A stretch of DNA of 64,000 nucleotides from WRAV01 sp050950205 (GTDB taxonomy: Bacteria; Bacillota; Clostridia; Oscillospirales; Ruminococcaceae). A program made the position numbers and the translations under genes. The notes beneath the pieces are model-generated. The model did not search any database, had not been told where the DNA came from, and saw only the letters and a program-made list of their open reading frames with translations. The DNA lies in the NCBI GenBank assembly GCA_050950205.1, contig JBMNHF010000016.1, positions 104,523-168,522 of the forward strand, in the 5' to 3' direction. Below are positions 24,712-33,083 of the stretch, piece after piece (positions within the stretch are counted from its first letter, which is position 1; each line of letters begins with the position of its first letter).

Positions 24712-26640
24712 TTATTCCAGCTCAAAGGCTCCGGTATAGAGCTGATGATATTTTCCTTTTTGGGCGATGAGTTCTGGGTGGCTGCCCCGCTCGATAATCC
24801 TTCCATGCTCCAACACCATAATGACGTCGGAGTTGCGCACGGTGCTCAGGCGGTGGGCAATGACAAAGGTGGTTCGCCCCGTCATCAGGGAGTCCATGCC
24901 CCGCTGCACGATGCTTTCGGTGCGGGTGTCGATGGAGGAGGTGGCCTCGTCCAAAATCATCACCGGGGGATCCGCCACCGCCGCCCGGGCAATGGCAATC
25001 AGCTGCCGCTGCCCCTGAGAGAGCTCGGAACCGTCCCCGTCAATGAGGGTGTTGTACCCTTGGGGAAGCCGCTTGATAAACCCGTGGGCTCCCGCCAGCT
25101 TGGCGGCGGCATATACCTCTTCATCGGTGGCATTCAGGCGGCCGTACCGAATATTTTCCATTACGGTGCCGGTAAACAGGCTGGTATCCTGCAGCACCAT
25201 GCCCAAAGAGCGGCGCAGATCGGATTTTTTGATCCGCTGAATGTCAATTCCATCGTAGAAGATGCTGCCCGCAGGCAGATCGTAAAAGCGGTTGATGAGA
25301 TTGGTGATGGTGGTTTTGCCGGCTCCGGTGGCTCCCACAAAGGCCACCTTCTGGCCGGGCTTTGCATAGAGGGTGATATTGTGGAGAACCGGCTTGCCCT
25401 CCTCGTAGGCAAAGTCCACCCCCTCAAAGCGCACCTCCCCCTCCAGTTTGTGGTAGGTGACGGTGCCATCTTCATGGGGCTGTCTCCAAGCCCAGAGATT
25501 GGTGCGCTCCTCACATTCTTGCAAGTTGCCGTCTTTGCCGTAGCAGGCGTTGACCAAGGTGACGGTGCCGCTGTCCTCCTCGGGGGCTTGGTCCATCAGC
25601 TGGAAGATTCGCCCGGCTCCGGCCAGAGCCATAATCACCGAGTTGATCTGCTGGCTGACCTGACCGATGGGCCCGGAAAAAGAGCGGGAGAGTTGGAGGA
25701 AGGAGGCGATTGCCCCCAGTGTCAGGCTTCCAATGCCGCTGACCGCCAAAAATCCTCCCACAATGGCGATGAGGACATACTGGATGTTGCCCAGATTCAT
25801 CATCAGGGGCATGAGGGAGTTGGCCAGCCGGTTGGCCTGGGTGGTGGCGGCACAAAGCTCCTCGTTGAGAGCATTGAACTTTTCCTTTGCCTGCTCCTCA
25901 TAGCAGAACACCTTGACCACCTTTTGGCCATGGGTCATTTCTTCAATGTACCCGTTCAGGGTGCCCAAAACCTCCTGCTGCTGCATAAAGTAGCGGGCGC
26001 TGGAGCCACCTACCCGGCCTGCCACCTTGGAGATGACAAACACCATGATCACCACCAGCCCGGTCAGGGGAATGCTAACCGACAGCATGGCGATAAAGAC
26101 AAAGAGAAGAGAGACCGCAGAGCTTAAAAACTGGGGAATGCTCTGGGAAAGCAGCTGCCGCAGGGTATCGATGTCGTTGGTGTAGCGGCTCATCAAATCC
26201 CCGTGGGTGTGGGTGTCAAAGTACCGCAGGGGCAGGCGCTGCATATGGGAAAAAAGCTCATCCCGAATCTGCTTTTGGGTTGCCTGGGAGACCACCACCA
26301 TCAGGCGGTTGTAGGCAAAGGCGGCCACCACGCCGATGAGATAGATGGCCGCCATCTTTAAAATGGCTGCCAGCATTCCGGAAAAGTTGGGGTTTTGCAC
26401 CTGGGTCAGAGGCAGAATATGCTCATCGATTAAGGTTTCCAAAAACAGGTTGCCCTGCACCATGGCATAGGAGTTGAGGAGAATAAAGAGCACCACCGCA
26501 ATCAGATGCAGCTTGTAACGGCTCATATATCGGAGCAGGCGCACCATGTTTTGCTTGGCCTCCTGCATGTTTTTGCCCCGCTCCAAACCGGCAGCCGGAG
26601 GGTGTCCTGTGTGGCCTTGGCTTTTCTTAAACTGCCTCAT
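24712..26640 (-). CDS. ABC exporter half-transporter, catalytic-site subunit
   Basis: 642 residues: six membrane helices (about 55-350) followed by an ATPase domain with Walker A VGATGAGKTT and Walker B MILDEATSSID including the catalytic Glu. The signature motif is altered (LSQGQRQ). A 55-residue insertion between membrane and ATPase domains (LVNACYGKDG...WAWRQPHEDGTV) is typical of one subunit type of clostridial heterodimeric exporters. ATG 26640 follows GGGAGG and overlaps the upstream gene by 14 bases, so the two subunits are coupled. Likely a drug, lipid or peptide exporter; substrate unknown. Confidence 0.92.
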   Translation of the reverse strand: MRQFKKSQGHTGHPPAAGLERGKNMQEAKQNMVRLLRYMSRYKLHLIAVVLFILLNSYAMVQGNLFLETLIDEHILPLTQVQNPNFSGMLAAILKMAAIYLIGVVAAFAYNRLMVVVSQATQKQIRDELFSHMQRLPLRYFDTHTHGDLMSRYTNDIDTLRQLLSQSIPQFLSSAVSLLFVFIAMLSVSIPLTGLVVIMVFVISKVAGRVGGSSARYFMQQQEVLGTLNGYIEEMTHGQKVVKVFCYEEQAKEKFNALNEELCAATTQANRLANSLMPLMMNLGNIQYVLIAIVGGFLAVSGIGSLTLGAIASFLQLSRSFSGPIGQVSQQINSVIMALAGAGRIFQLMDQAPEEDSGTVTLVNACYGKDGNLQECEERTNLWAWRQPHEDGTVTYHKLEGEVRFEGVDFAYEEGKPVLHNITLYAKPGQKVAFVGATGAGKTTITNLINRFYDLPAGSIFYDGIDIQRIKKSDLRRSLGMVLQDTSLFTGTVMENIRYGRLNATDEEVYAAAKLAGAHGFIKRLPQGYNTLIDGDGSELSQGQRQLIAIARAAVADPPVMILDEATSSIDTRTESIVQRGMDSLMTGRTTFVIAHRLSTVRNSDVIMVLEHGRIIERGSHPELIAQKGKYHQLYTGAFELE

Positions 26641-28366
26641 CTGCGCTGCCTCCCTTCTGTTGGGAGATGTAGACCTCCCGGTAAATGTCACAGCGCTCCA
26701 TCAGCTGACTGTGAGTGCCCACATCCACAACTTCTCCCTCGTCCAACACCACAATTTTATCGGCATGCTCCACCGAAGCCGCCCGCTGGGTGATGATCAG
26801 CTTGGTGGTGTTGGGAATTTCCTGCGCAAAGGCTTGGCGGATGCGGGCATCGGTTTTGGTGTCCACCGCCGAGGTGGAGTCGTCCAAAATCAAAATTTTT
26901 GGCTTTTTCAGCAGAGCACGGGCAATGCAGAGGCGCTGCTTCTGCCCGCCGGATACGTTGGTGCCCCCCTGTTCGATGTAGGTGTCGTACCCTTTGGGAA
27001 AGGTCTCGATAAACTCGTGGGCACAGGCAAGGCGACATACGTGCTCCAGCTCCTCGTCGGAGGCATCTTGGTTACCCCAGCGCAAATTCTCCTTGATGGT
27101 GCCGGAAAACAGCTCGTTTTTTTGCAGCACCATGGCCACTTCCTGCCGCAGGGCGGTCAGGTCGTAGTCCCGCACATCCACACCGCCCACCAGCAGCCTG
27201 CCCTCGGTGACGTCGTAAAGGCGGGGGATGAGCTGCACCAGTGTGGTTTTGGCGGAACCGGTGCCTCCCAAAATTCCCACCGTCTCCCCCGATTTGATGG
27301 TCAGGTTCACATTCCGCAGGGCAAGGTTTTCCCGATCCTTGGCGTAGGAAAACCCCACATCCTCAAACCGGATGGAGCCGTCCTTCACCTGTGTTACAGG
27401 GTTTTGGGGGCTGTAAAGGTCGGTTCGCTCCTCCAGCACCTCCACCACCCGCTGAGCACTGGCCTTGGAGATGACCAGCATCATAAACACCATGCCCAGT
27501 ATCATCAGGCTGGTGAGAATCTGGAAGGAGTAGGTCAGCAGGCTAACCAGCATTCCGGTGGTCATCTCCCCAAAGACGATGAGTCTGCCCCCCATCCAGG
27601 AGAGAATGAGACTGCAACCAAACATACACAGCTGCATGACGGGCATAATAAAGCTGACCAGTTTTTGCGCTTTGGAAAAGGTGGCATAGATATCCTGAGA
27701 GGTGCGTTTAAATTTTTGAATTTCGTGCTCCTCCCGGACATAGCTTTTGACCACCCGAATGCCCCGCAGGTTTTCCTGCACCACGGTATTCAGTTTATCG
27801 TACATTTTAAAGGCTGTCTCAAAAATGGGGTGAGCCCGGGACATGATCAGATACATAAAAAAGCCCAAAATGGGGAGCACCGCCAAAAAAACCAGAGAGA
27901 GGCTGCGGTTGATGCTAAAAGCCATCAGCAGAGAAAAGATCAGCATAAAGGGGGCCCGCACCGTAATGCGGATAAGCATATGAAAAGCGTGTTGCAGATA
28001 GTCCACATCGGTGGTCATCCGGGTGATGAGGCTGGAGGTGGAAAACCGGTCGATGTTCTCAAAGGCAAAGGTTTGCAGGTTGTAATAAAGATCGTGGCGG
28101 ACGTTTTTGGCAAAGCCTGCGGATGCAATGGCTGCCGTCTGCCCCGACAGCACCCCCAACAACAGAGCCAGAACGGTGCAGCCAAGGAGCGCAACGGACA
28201 ATTTGGCAATCATTTGCGGGTTTCCGTCTTGGATGCCGTAGTCAATGAGAACCGCCATGAGGATGGGCAGCAAAATGTCCATCGCAACCTCCAGCAGCAC
28301 AAGAACAGGGGTGAGCAGGGCGTAACGCCGGTATTCCCGCACACAGCGTGCAAGTCGTTTGACCAT
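26627..28366 (-). CDS. ABC exporter half-transporter, degenerate-site subunit
   Basis: 579 residues: six membrane helices (about 15-300), then an ATPase domain with Walker A LGGTGSAKTT, an intact signature VSGGQKQR and Walker B LILDDSTSAVD, where Asp replaces the catalytic Glu. With the partner's altered signature, this builds one active and one degenerate ATP site, as in BmrCD and TM287/288 exporters. ATG 28366 follows GGAGG. The MarR gene 96 bases upstream is probably in the same transcript and controls it. Confidence 0.92.
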   Translation of the reverse strand: MVKRLARCVREYRRYALLTPVLVLLEVAMDILLPILMAVLIDYGIQDGNPQMIAKLSVALLGCTVLALLLGVLSGQTAAIASAGFAKNVRHDLYYNLQTFAFENIDRFSTSSLITRMTTDVDYLQHAFHMLIRITVRAPFMLIFSLLMAFSINRSLSLVFLAVLPILGFFMYLIMSRAHPIFETAFKMYDKLNTVVQENLRGIRVVKSYVREEHEIQKFKRTSQDIYATFSKAQKLVSFIMPVMQLCMFGCSLILSWMGGRLIVFGEMTTGMLVSLLTYSFQILTSLMILGMVFMMLVISKASAQRVVEVLEERTDLYSPQNPVTQVKDGSIRFEDVGFSYAKDRENLALRNVNLTIKSGETVGILGGTGSAKTTLVQLIPRLYDVTEGRLLVGGVDVRDYDLTALRQEVAMVLQKNELFSGTIKENLRWGNQDASDEELEHVCRLACAHEFIETFPKGYDTYIEQGGTNVSGGQKQRLCIARALLKKPKILILDDSTSAVDTKTDARIRQAFAQEIPNTTKLIITQRAASVEHADKIVVLDEGEVVDVGTHSQLMERCDIYREVYISQQKGGSADEAV

Positions 28367-28462
28367 ATGGTTTCCTCCAGATTTGTAATAAAAGCAAATG
28401 GTTGGGTGGTAGCTCAAAGCATAAAAAACAGCCCGCAGAAGTATCGCAGCTGCTGCAAAAGA

Positions 28463-28897
28463 TTAGGTTAAGCTAAGGTTAGCAATCATTTTGGCAACGA
28501 CTCGGTTAAAGGTCTCCAGCTCCTCTTGGGTGAGGCCTTGGATCAGCAGCTCTTCAAATCGGGTTAATTTGAGAACCGCTTGATGATGGAGAGAAAGAGC
28601 TTTTTCGGTAAGGCAAAGCTTTTTGAGGCGTCTGTCATGGGGAACGGGTTTTCGAATCAATAAATCGTCCCGCTCCATCAGCTGCAAAATACCGGTGGCG
28701 GTGGAACGCCGCATATGAAAAGCCTTTTCCAAATCCCGCTGAAAAATATCCTGCCCCGCGCGCTGCCCCAGATACCAAATCACTGCCTGCTGCATTTCCG
28801 TTGGCTGATGGGGCGCATCCCCGGCATGATACATATAGCGTTTGATGTGATTTTCCAGCGCCTTAATGGCAAAAGGGAGGGAACAAAACTGGCTCAA
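28463..28897 (-). CDS. MarR-family transcriptional regulator
   Basis: 144 residues: helical dimerisation ends around a winged helix (IFQRDLEKAFHMRRSTATGILQLMERDDLLIRK, recognition helix RRSTATGIL; wing PHDRRLKKL with the conserved Asp-Arg-Arg). Start is TTG at 28897, with AGGAGGTG ideally placed. It leads the ABC exporter genes on the same strand. A near-perfect palindrome covers the transcription start, so it most likely represses itself and the exporter until a ligand binds. Confidence 0.92.
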   Translation of the reverse strand: MSQFCSLPFAIKALENHIKRYMYHAGDAPHQPTEMQQAVIWYLGQRAGQDIFQRDLEKAFHMRRSTATGILQLMERDDLLIRKPVPHDRRLKKLCLTEKALSLHHQAVLKLTRFEELLIQGLTQEELETFNRVVAKMIANLSLT

Positions 28898-28913
28898 CTA
28901 AGCACCTCCTAAT

Positions 28914-28929
28914 TGTTAGCAAGCGAACA
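28914..28929 (-). promoter_or_regulatory. Probable MarR operator
   Basis: TGTTAGC-AA-GCGAACA: 7-base arms with one mismatch. It lies directly between the -10 box (28932-28937) and the ribosome binding site (28903-28910), over the expected transcription start. Confidence 0.65.
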
Positions 28930-28931
28930 TT

Positions 28932-28960
28932 ATCATAATCCTTTTAGGGCATAAAGTCAA
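28932..28960 (-). promoter_or_regulatory. sigma-A promoter for marR-ABC operon
   Basis: Minus strand TTGACT (28960-28955), 17-base spacer, TATGAT (28937-28932). Confidence 0.8.
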
Positions 28961-29037
28961 GAAAAATATGATAGGCCTTTTCCATGCCATATCCCCTAAG
29001 TGAGGGAAGCACTTTGGCTCAATTGCGTTGAAAAAGC

Positions 29038-29066
29038 TGGACATTCGGCAGGCAAGGCGGTATAAT
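29038..29066 (+). promoter_or_regulatory. sigma-A promoter for lipoprotein gene
   Basis: TGGACA (29038-29043), 17-base spacer, TATAAT (29061-29066). Confidence 0.7.
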
Positions 29067-29126
29067 ACTATTTTGGAACGGTCGGATGACGGCCATGTAT
29101 CAGGACATAGAAAGGAATCGGAATAT

Positions 29127-30311
29127 ATGAAGCAGATTACCAAATTGCTGGCAGTTCTTCTGGCTGTTACTTTGCTGCTGGCGGGCTGTCAAACCGCCAA
29201 TACCAGCTGGGTTTACTCCTACCAGGAGGATTCCATGCCGGCAGGGGTATATATTTGCATGTTGCTCAATGCCTATGGAGAGGCGGTTACCAAGTTGCAG
29301 GAAGCACAGGATGCCGAAATCGCCGCTCTGCAGGAGAGTCTGGGAGAAGGCGCCGAGCTGGAAAACACCCCCAAAAGGATTTCTGAAAGGAAGCCCAAGG
29401 AAATCTATCGGATGCAGCTGGACGGCATGTCCGTTTCGGATTGGATGGTACAGCGGGCTGACCAAAGCGCTCGGGAGTACTATGCTGTCCAAAACAAAAT
29501 GCAGGAGCTGGGGCTGAGCCTGAGCCAGGCAGACATTGCCGGCACCCTTTCCTCTGCGGCCAGCGCCATAGAGAACACCCCGGAATTTTACAAGAAAAAC
29601 GGCATTGCTGAAAATTCTCTTGCCCTAATGCTGCAAAACGACCTGGCTGTTCATCAGCTGTTCCATGCGCTCTACGAAGAGGGCGGAGAGTTTGAGGTCA
29701 GCCAGGAAGAGCTGAGCGCATATTTTGCCGAGACATACTCCAAGATCAAGATGATGTTCTTCTACAAAGTCAATGAGTCCGATCTTTCCGAGGAGGAGGC
29801 CGCCGATTCGGAACAGGCTGCCAAGCTTGTGGAGGAAAAGAACGAGGCGCTGCGCCAAAAGGCTCAGGGTTATCTGACCCGGCTTCAGGCGGGAGAGGCC
29901 ATTGAGGATCTCAACACCGAGTATGAGCTGGAGACTGCCAAGGAGTCGGTGGAGGGTACAGAGGATGCCGTGCCGGAGGTGGAGCCCACCAAACCGGGTG
30001 AGTTGAACATGATTGTCACCGAAGCACAGGCCTCCTACTACGGGGAACCCTTGATTCGTGCCGCTTTTGATACCCCTGTGGGAGAGGCGGTGTTGGTAGA
30101 GGACACCAACTTCTTCTTTCTGGTGCAGCGGGCGGATATTTTGGAAGACCCGGCGGATCTGCAAAGCTATCAGGAGAATTTGCTTCATGCCATGCGCTAC
30201 GACAGCGATTTTCTTCCCAAGCTGGAGGAGTGGGGCAGGGCTTTGGATATCCAGGTCAATCAGGCCGCTGTTAGCCGCTATCTTCCCTCCAAGCTCTACC
30301 ATTTAGCATAA
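29127..30311 (+). CDS. SurA/PrsA-like extracytoplasmic lipoprotein
   Basis: 394 residues. A lipoprotein signal (LLAVTLLLAGCQT, Cys about residue 20) is followed by a long helical region and a C-terminal part (about 285-360) resembling a parvulin-type peptidyl-prolyl isomerase fold (MIVTEAQASYYGEPLIRAAFDTPVGEA...NFFFLVQRADI). The helical part with DLAVHQLFHALY resembles SurA N-terminal chaperone domains. The family assists folding of exported proteins. ATG 29127 follows AGAAAGGAATCGG; an upstream in-frame ATG at 29028 would bury the signal peptide. Catalytic isomerase residues were not verified. Confidence 0.75.
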   Translation: MKQITKLLAVLLAVTLLLAGCQTANTSWVYSYQEDSMPAGVYICMLLNAYGEAVTKLQEAQDAEIAALQESLGEGAELENTPKRISERKPKEIYRMQLDGMSVSDWMVQRADQSAREYYAVQNKMQELGLSLSQADIAGTLSSAASAIENTPEFYKKNGIAENSLALMLQNDLAVHQLFHALYEEGGEFEVSQEELSAYFAETYSKIKMMFFYKVNESDLSEEEAADSEQAAKLVEEKNEALRQKAQGYLTRLQAGEAIEDLNTEYELETAKESVEGTEDAVPEVEPTKPGELNMIVTEAQASYYGEPLIRAAFDTPVGEAVLVEDTNFFFLVQRADILEDPADLQSYQENLLHAMRYDSDFLPKLEEWGRALDIQVNQAAVSRYLPSKLYHLA

Positions 30312-30332
30312 GAAAATACTGCAACCACATCC

Positions 30333-30363
30333 AAGGGGCAGCCGTAAACGGCTGCCCCTTTTC
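30333..30363 (+). terminator. Terminator of lipoprotein gene
   Basis: AAGGGGCAGCCGT and its perfect complement around AA (30333-30360), followed by TTCGG with T residues at the stem end. Confidence 0.85.
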
Positions 30364-30548
30364 GGTGAGATAATATTTTTTATGGTGATCTATGGGCAAG
30401 ATGAGAATGGTTTTGGGGTTGGGGAAATGAAGTTATGCTCAAGGTCTGTGGGTGCAGGATGGCATAAGGCGATGGTTACAGGCAGAAAAAGCAGGACACA
30501 AGAGCCGGGCAAGTTCCCGCATTGGTATGCAGGGAGATGGTTTAATCG

Positions 30549-30580
30549 AAGGGCCATCTCTCCCACGAAAAATGGCCCTT
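30549..30580. repeat. Inverted repeat, possible spoIIID terminator
   Basis: AAGGGCCAT (30549-30557) pairs with ATGGCCCTT (30572-30580). It lies 9 bases past the spoIIID stop. The T tract is poor, so termination is not certain. Confidence 0.5.
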
Positions 30581-30588
30581 AACACTCC

Positions 30589-30846
30589 TTACTTTTTGCG
30601 CAGGCGTTCATATTTGTTTTTGGTGGCCATGCCTCCCCGAATATGCCGCTCCGACTTGTTCTGCTCAAGCACCAGCTTGACTTTATCATATAAATCCTCA
30701 TTAATCGTCTTTAACCTTTCACTGACGTCTTTATGTACGGTGGATTTGCTCAAATTAAATTTCTTGGCAGTTTGCCGTACCGTTGCGTTATGTTCAATAA
30801 TATAATTTGCGAACGCAATCACTCTCTCTTCGGGCAACCCTTTCAA
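30589..30846 (-). CDS. spoIIID: Sporulation transcription factor SpoIIID
   Basis: 85 residues. SpoIIID is a small DNA-binding regulator that acts in the mother cell after sigma-E. Seen: helix-turn-helix with LSKSTVHKDVSERL, then the conserved SERHIRGGMATKNKY tail that contacts the minor groove. Start is most likely TTG at 30846, because AGGAGG stands 7 bases before it; the TTG two codons upstream abuts that site. A sigma-E-like promoter precedes it. Confidence 0.95.
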   Translation of the reverse strand: MKGLPEERVIAFANYIIEHNATVRQTAKKFNLSKSTVHKDVSERLKTINEDLYDKVKLVLEQNKSERHIRGGMATKNKYERLRKK

Positions 30847-30876
30847 AACCAACCCTCCTAACGATGTGCTATTTCA

Positions 30877-30905
30877 TGTATATGCGGGCTGGCAGGGAAT
30901 ATATG
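30877..30905 (-). promoter_or_regulatory. sigma-E-like promoter for spoIIID
   Basis: Minus strand CATATATT (30905-30898), 13-base spacer, CATATACA (30884-30877), similar to the mother-cell KMATATT / CATACAMT consensus. B. subtilis spoIIID is sigma-E dependent. Confidence 0.5.
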
Positions 30906-31100
30906 TTAAATTTGTAAGGTTTGACAGTCTTCTCAAGGGGGAAGAGGGAGCTTTTTGTCAGCGGGAAAGGCAATGACAAGTTTTGTAGAAAGGAATGAGA
31001 GAAAGAGGGGGGCCATTTGCCCTTTGGATTTCCTCTTTTGGCGGGGATATCTTGGGGCTACCCCATAATAATCGCCTTGTTTTAAAGCCTGACTAGGAAA
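30906..31100. other. Gene-free stretch between spoIIID and recombinase
   Basis: No supported frame or recognisable element apart from the flanking promoter and terminator. Confidence 0.4.
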
Positions 31101-31130
31101 AGAAAAAAGACCGGTGAAAAGACCGGTCCT
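31101..31130 (-). terminator. Terminator of serine recombinase gene
   Basis: GACCGGT (31109-31115) pairs with ACCGGTC (31122-31128); on the minus strand it is followed by TTTTTTCTTTT. Confidence 0.8.
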
Positions 31131-31200
31131 TTGCCATGATAAGGATTTTACAAACCATCCATTGTGATGGTGAAGGATTGGAAACCAGACCATCCAGGAA

Positions 31201-32820
31201 TCAGTCGGGGCGCACCGCAAACTCAGCACCGCCGGAAAAGCGAACCAAAAGCTCTTCCCGGTCCCAGGTTACCGAATCGATTAAAACCCGCAGAGCGGCC
31301 CGCCGCCGAGTCATGGAAGTGGTTTGAGAGTACTTCTCCCATTGGGCTAGTATTTCCTCCAACGCTTCTCGGTAGTGGTCCTCCAAAGGGGAAGGGCTGG
31401 TCAGAGATTCCAAAGCCTCTACCTGGGCGGAGAGCTGCTGGTTACGCTGATGCAGCATGTCGATTCGCTGGATAATCTCATCGTAGGCGCTTTTGTCAAT
31501 GGCCTTGATCAGGGTAAAAACCAGCTTGGAGATCCCCTCTTCATTGGAGGCGATCTGCTGCTTTTTTTTGACTATGCGGGCCTGATGAGCTTCCAGCGCC
31601 TCGGCTGTGGCGGGACGGCGAGGGCGAATGGGCAAAAGGTCCGGTTCATCGGGGCCTAAAGCGCAAAGCATGGTGCTGATGGCATGATCCACCGTCTGCC
31701 CCGGAAGATTGGGAATATCGCATTCACTGGAGCGGCTCTGTTCTTTTCGTTCACAGATGTAAAAGAAGCGCGGTTCCCTCTCGGAGCTGGCACGGCTAAT
31801 CAGTTTGGGCCGCATATGGGCACCGCACTCGCCGCAGTAGAGCATCTCGGCAACCAACCCAAACTCGCTTTTGGGGCGACGCTCGTGGGGGGATTTATTC
31901 CGAGCCAGCTGCTGCTGCACCGCAATCCAGCTGAGCGCATCAATAATGGGCTGGTGCTCTCCCACCGCCACAATCCACTCGGAAACATCCCGCTGCTGGT
32001 TGGAGACCCCCCGGGCTTGAAGGGTTTTGTTGTAAACCATCATGCCCCGGCTTCCGTCAAAGGCTTGCTGCGGAGAGCAAACCTCGGCCCCCAGGCGGGT
32101 AAAGTAGGCATAGGCATCGGGGCTGGCCTGCATATAAACTGGGTTTTCTAAGATTTGACGCAGGGTAAAACGGCTGAAGGCTCGTCCGTTTTTGGTGCGA
32201 ATTCCCCGGCTTTCCAGTTCCTGTGTCACCTTCACCAGGGAATCCCATTCCAAAAATAAAGAGTAGATGAGCTTGACGGTTTCGGCCTGTTCTGGCAGCA
32301 GTTGGAGGCAGTAGTTTTTTTCACCCGGCTGTTTTCCCGGCTTGCGCACCGAGGTGTAACCGGTGGGGGTAACCCCGCCCAGCCAGCGGCCGCTGCGGGC
32401 CAGCATCCGCATGTTGTCCCGGATGTTGGAGGCGGCGCTGGCACGCTCTAACTCTAAAAAAGTATTACAGGCCAGCAAAACACTGCGCCCCATAGCGGTG
32501 GAAAAATCAACAGCATTTTTAACCAGAATCAGTGCGGTGTCTTTGCTTTCCAATTGGCGAACGGTTTCCACCAGTTCTGCAGTGTTTTTGCAGATCACTC
32601 CAATGTCGGAGCAGACGACGGTGTGAAGCACGTTTCGGTTGACTGCCGCCATCAGGGACTGAAGGCCGGGCAGTTCTTCAGCGAGGCTGCCTTCGTCCTG
32701 AAAGATAAGACAATTTTCCACAGCTTCGCCCAGGTAGAGCCTGACATACTCCTGGCAAAGCTCCAGTTGCTGCTCTTGTTTTTCTCCCCGCAGATAGATC
32801 GCTACCGCTTTTTTAATCAA
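31201..32820 (-). CDS. Large serine recombinase-family protein, catalytic serine absent
   Basis: 539 residues with the layout of large serine recombinases: N-terminal resolvase-like domain (1-140), recombinase domain (about 150-290, GVTPTGY and IRTKNGRAFSRFTLRQILENPVY), zinc ribbon (CGECG...CERKEQSRSSEC) and a long coiled coil (about 400-500). The catalytic motif should read Y-x-R-x-S; here it is YLRGE, so Glu13 replaces Ser. The SG..RP loop (DEGSLAEELPG) and the DRLxR loop (SDIGVICK) are also lost. Recombination seems impossible; DNA binding may remain. TTG start, AAGGAGG upstream. No att-like repeats or phage genes nearby. Confidence 0.88.
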   Translation of the reverse strand: MIKKAVAIYLRGEKQEQQLELCQEYVRLYLGEAVENCLIFQDEGSLAEELPGLQSLMAAVNRNVLHTVVCSDIGVICKNTAELVETVRQLESKDTALILVKNAVDFSTAMGRSVLLACNTFLELERASAASNIRDNMRMLARSGRWLGGVTPTGYTSVRKPGKQPGEKNYCLQLLPEQAETVKLIYSLFLEWDSLVKVTQELESRGIRTKNGRAFSRFTLRQILENPVYMQASPDAYAYFTRLGAEVCSPQQAFDGSRGMMVYNKTLQARGVSNQQRDVSEWIVAVGEHQPIIDALSWIAVQQQLARNKSPHERRPKSEFGLVAEMLYCGECGAHMRPKLISRASSEREPRFFYICERKEQSRSSECDIPNLPGQTVDHAISTMLCALGPDEPDLLPIRPRRPATAEALEAHQARIVKKKQQIASNEEGISKLVFTLIKAIDKSAYDEIIQRIDMLHQRNQQLSAQVEALESLTSPSPLEDHYREALEEILAQWEKYSQTTSMTRRRAALRVLIDSVTWDREELLVRFSGGAEFAVRPD

Positions 32821-33069
32821 CGCCCTGCCTCCTTCCTCCGATGCGCAAAAGTGCTGCGCAGTGTTGCCATGCTATAGGCTGTTGTTTGCTGCGTGGTAGG
32901 GCGGTCAATGCTAGTGAAGTTGCGCTGACAAATAAGTCAGCTGCGCTGCCATGTAGTCCATGGTACGCTTGGTTTTTTCGGTAAGGGTGGTGCTTAGGGA
33001 CTTTATGCCATTTCCACGATTTTTGTGACAAAAGGCAATTTCGCCCCCGAAAAAAGTTATATTGTAGCT
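32821..33069 (-). other. Leader region of recombinase gene
   Basis: About 250 bases between the putative promoter (33070-33078) and the TTG start. It contains a GCTGAC/GTCAGC hairpin (near 32926-32943) and a frame open from 33063 to a TAG near 32910 whose only start codons give a 16-residue peptide (MDYMAAQLTYLSAQLH). Whether it is translated is unknown. Confidence 0.35.
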
Positions 33070-33078
33070 ATTATATCA
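33070..33078 (-). promoter_or_regulatory. Extended -10 element upstream of recombinase
   Basis: Minus strand TGA-TATAAT (33078-33070), directly after the pheT stop; no good -35. Confidence 0.45.
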
Positions 33079-33083
33079 TATTT

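Noticed and set aside
24478..26127. 549-codon plus-strand open frame opposite the second ABC gene
   Set aside because: Shadow of the conserved ABC subunit with atypical amino acid composition.
26546..28471. 641-codon plus-strand open frame opposite the ABC exporter gene
   Set aside because: Gly/His/Gln-rich shadow of a conserved minus-strand gene; no ribosome binding site or recognisable domain.
30382..30582. 66-codon plus-strand frame between the lipoprotein gene and spoIIID
   Set aside because: No ribosome binding site, follows a terminator, odd composition, ends in an inverted repeat.
31201..32820. sigK-interrupting (skin-like) element excised by the recombinase
   Set aside because: No sigK fragment or att-like repeat is in the window and the enzyme lacks its catalytic serine.
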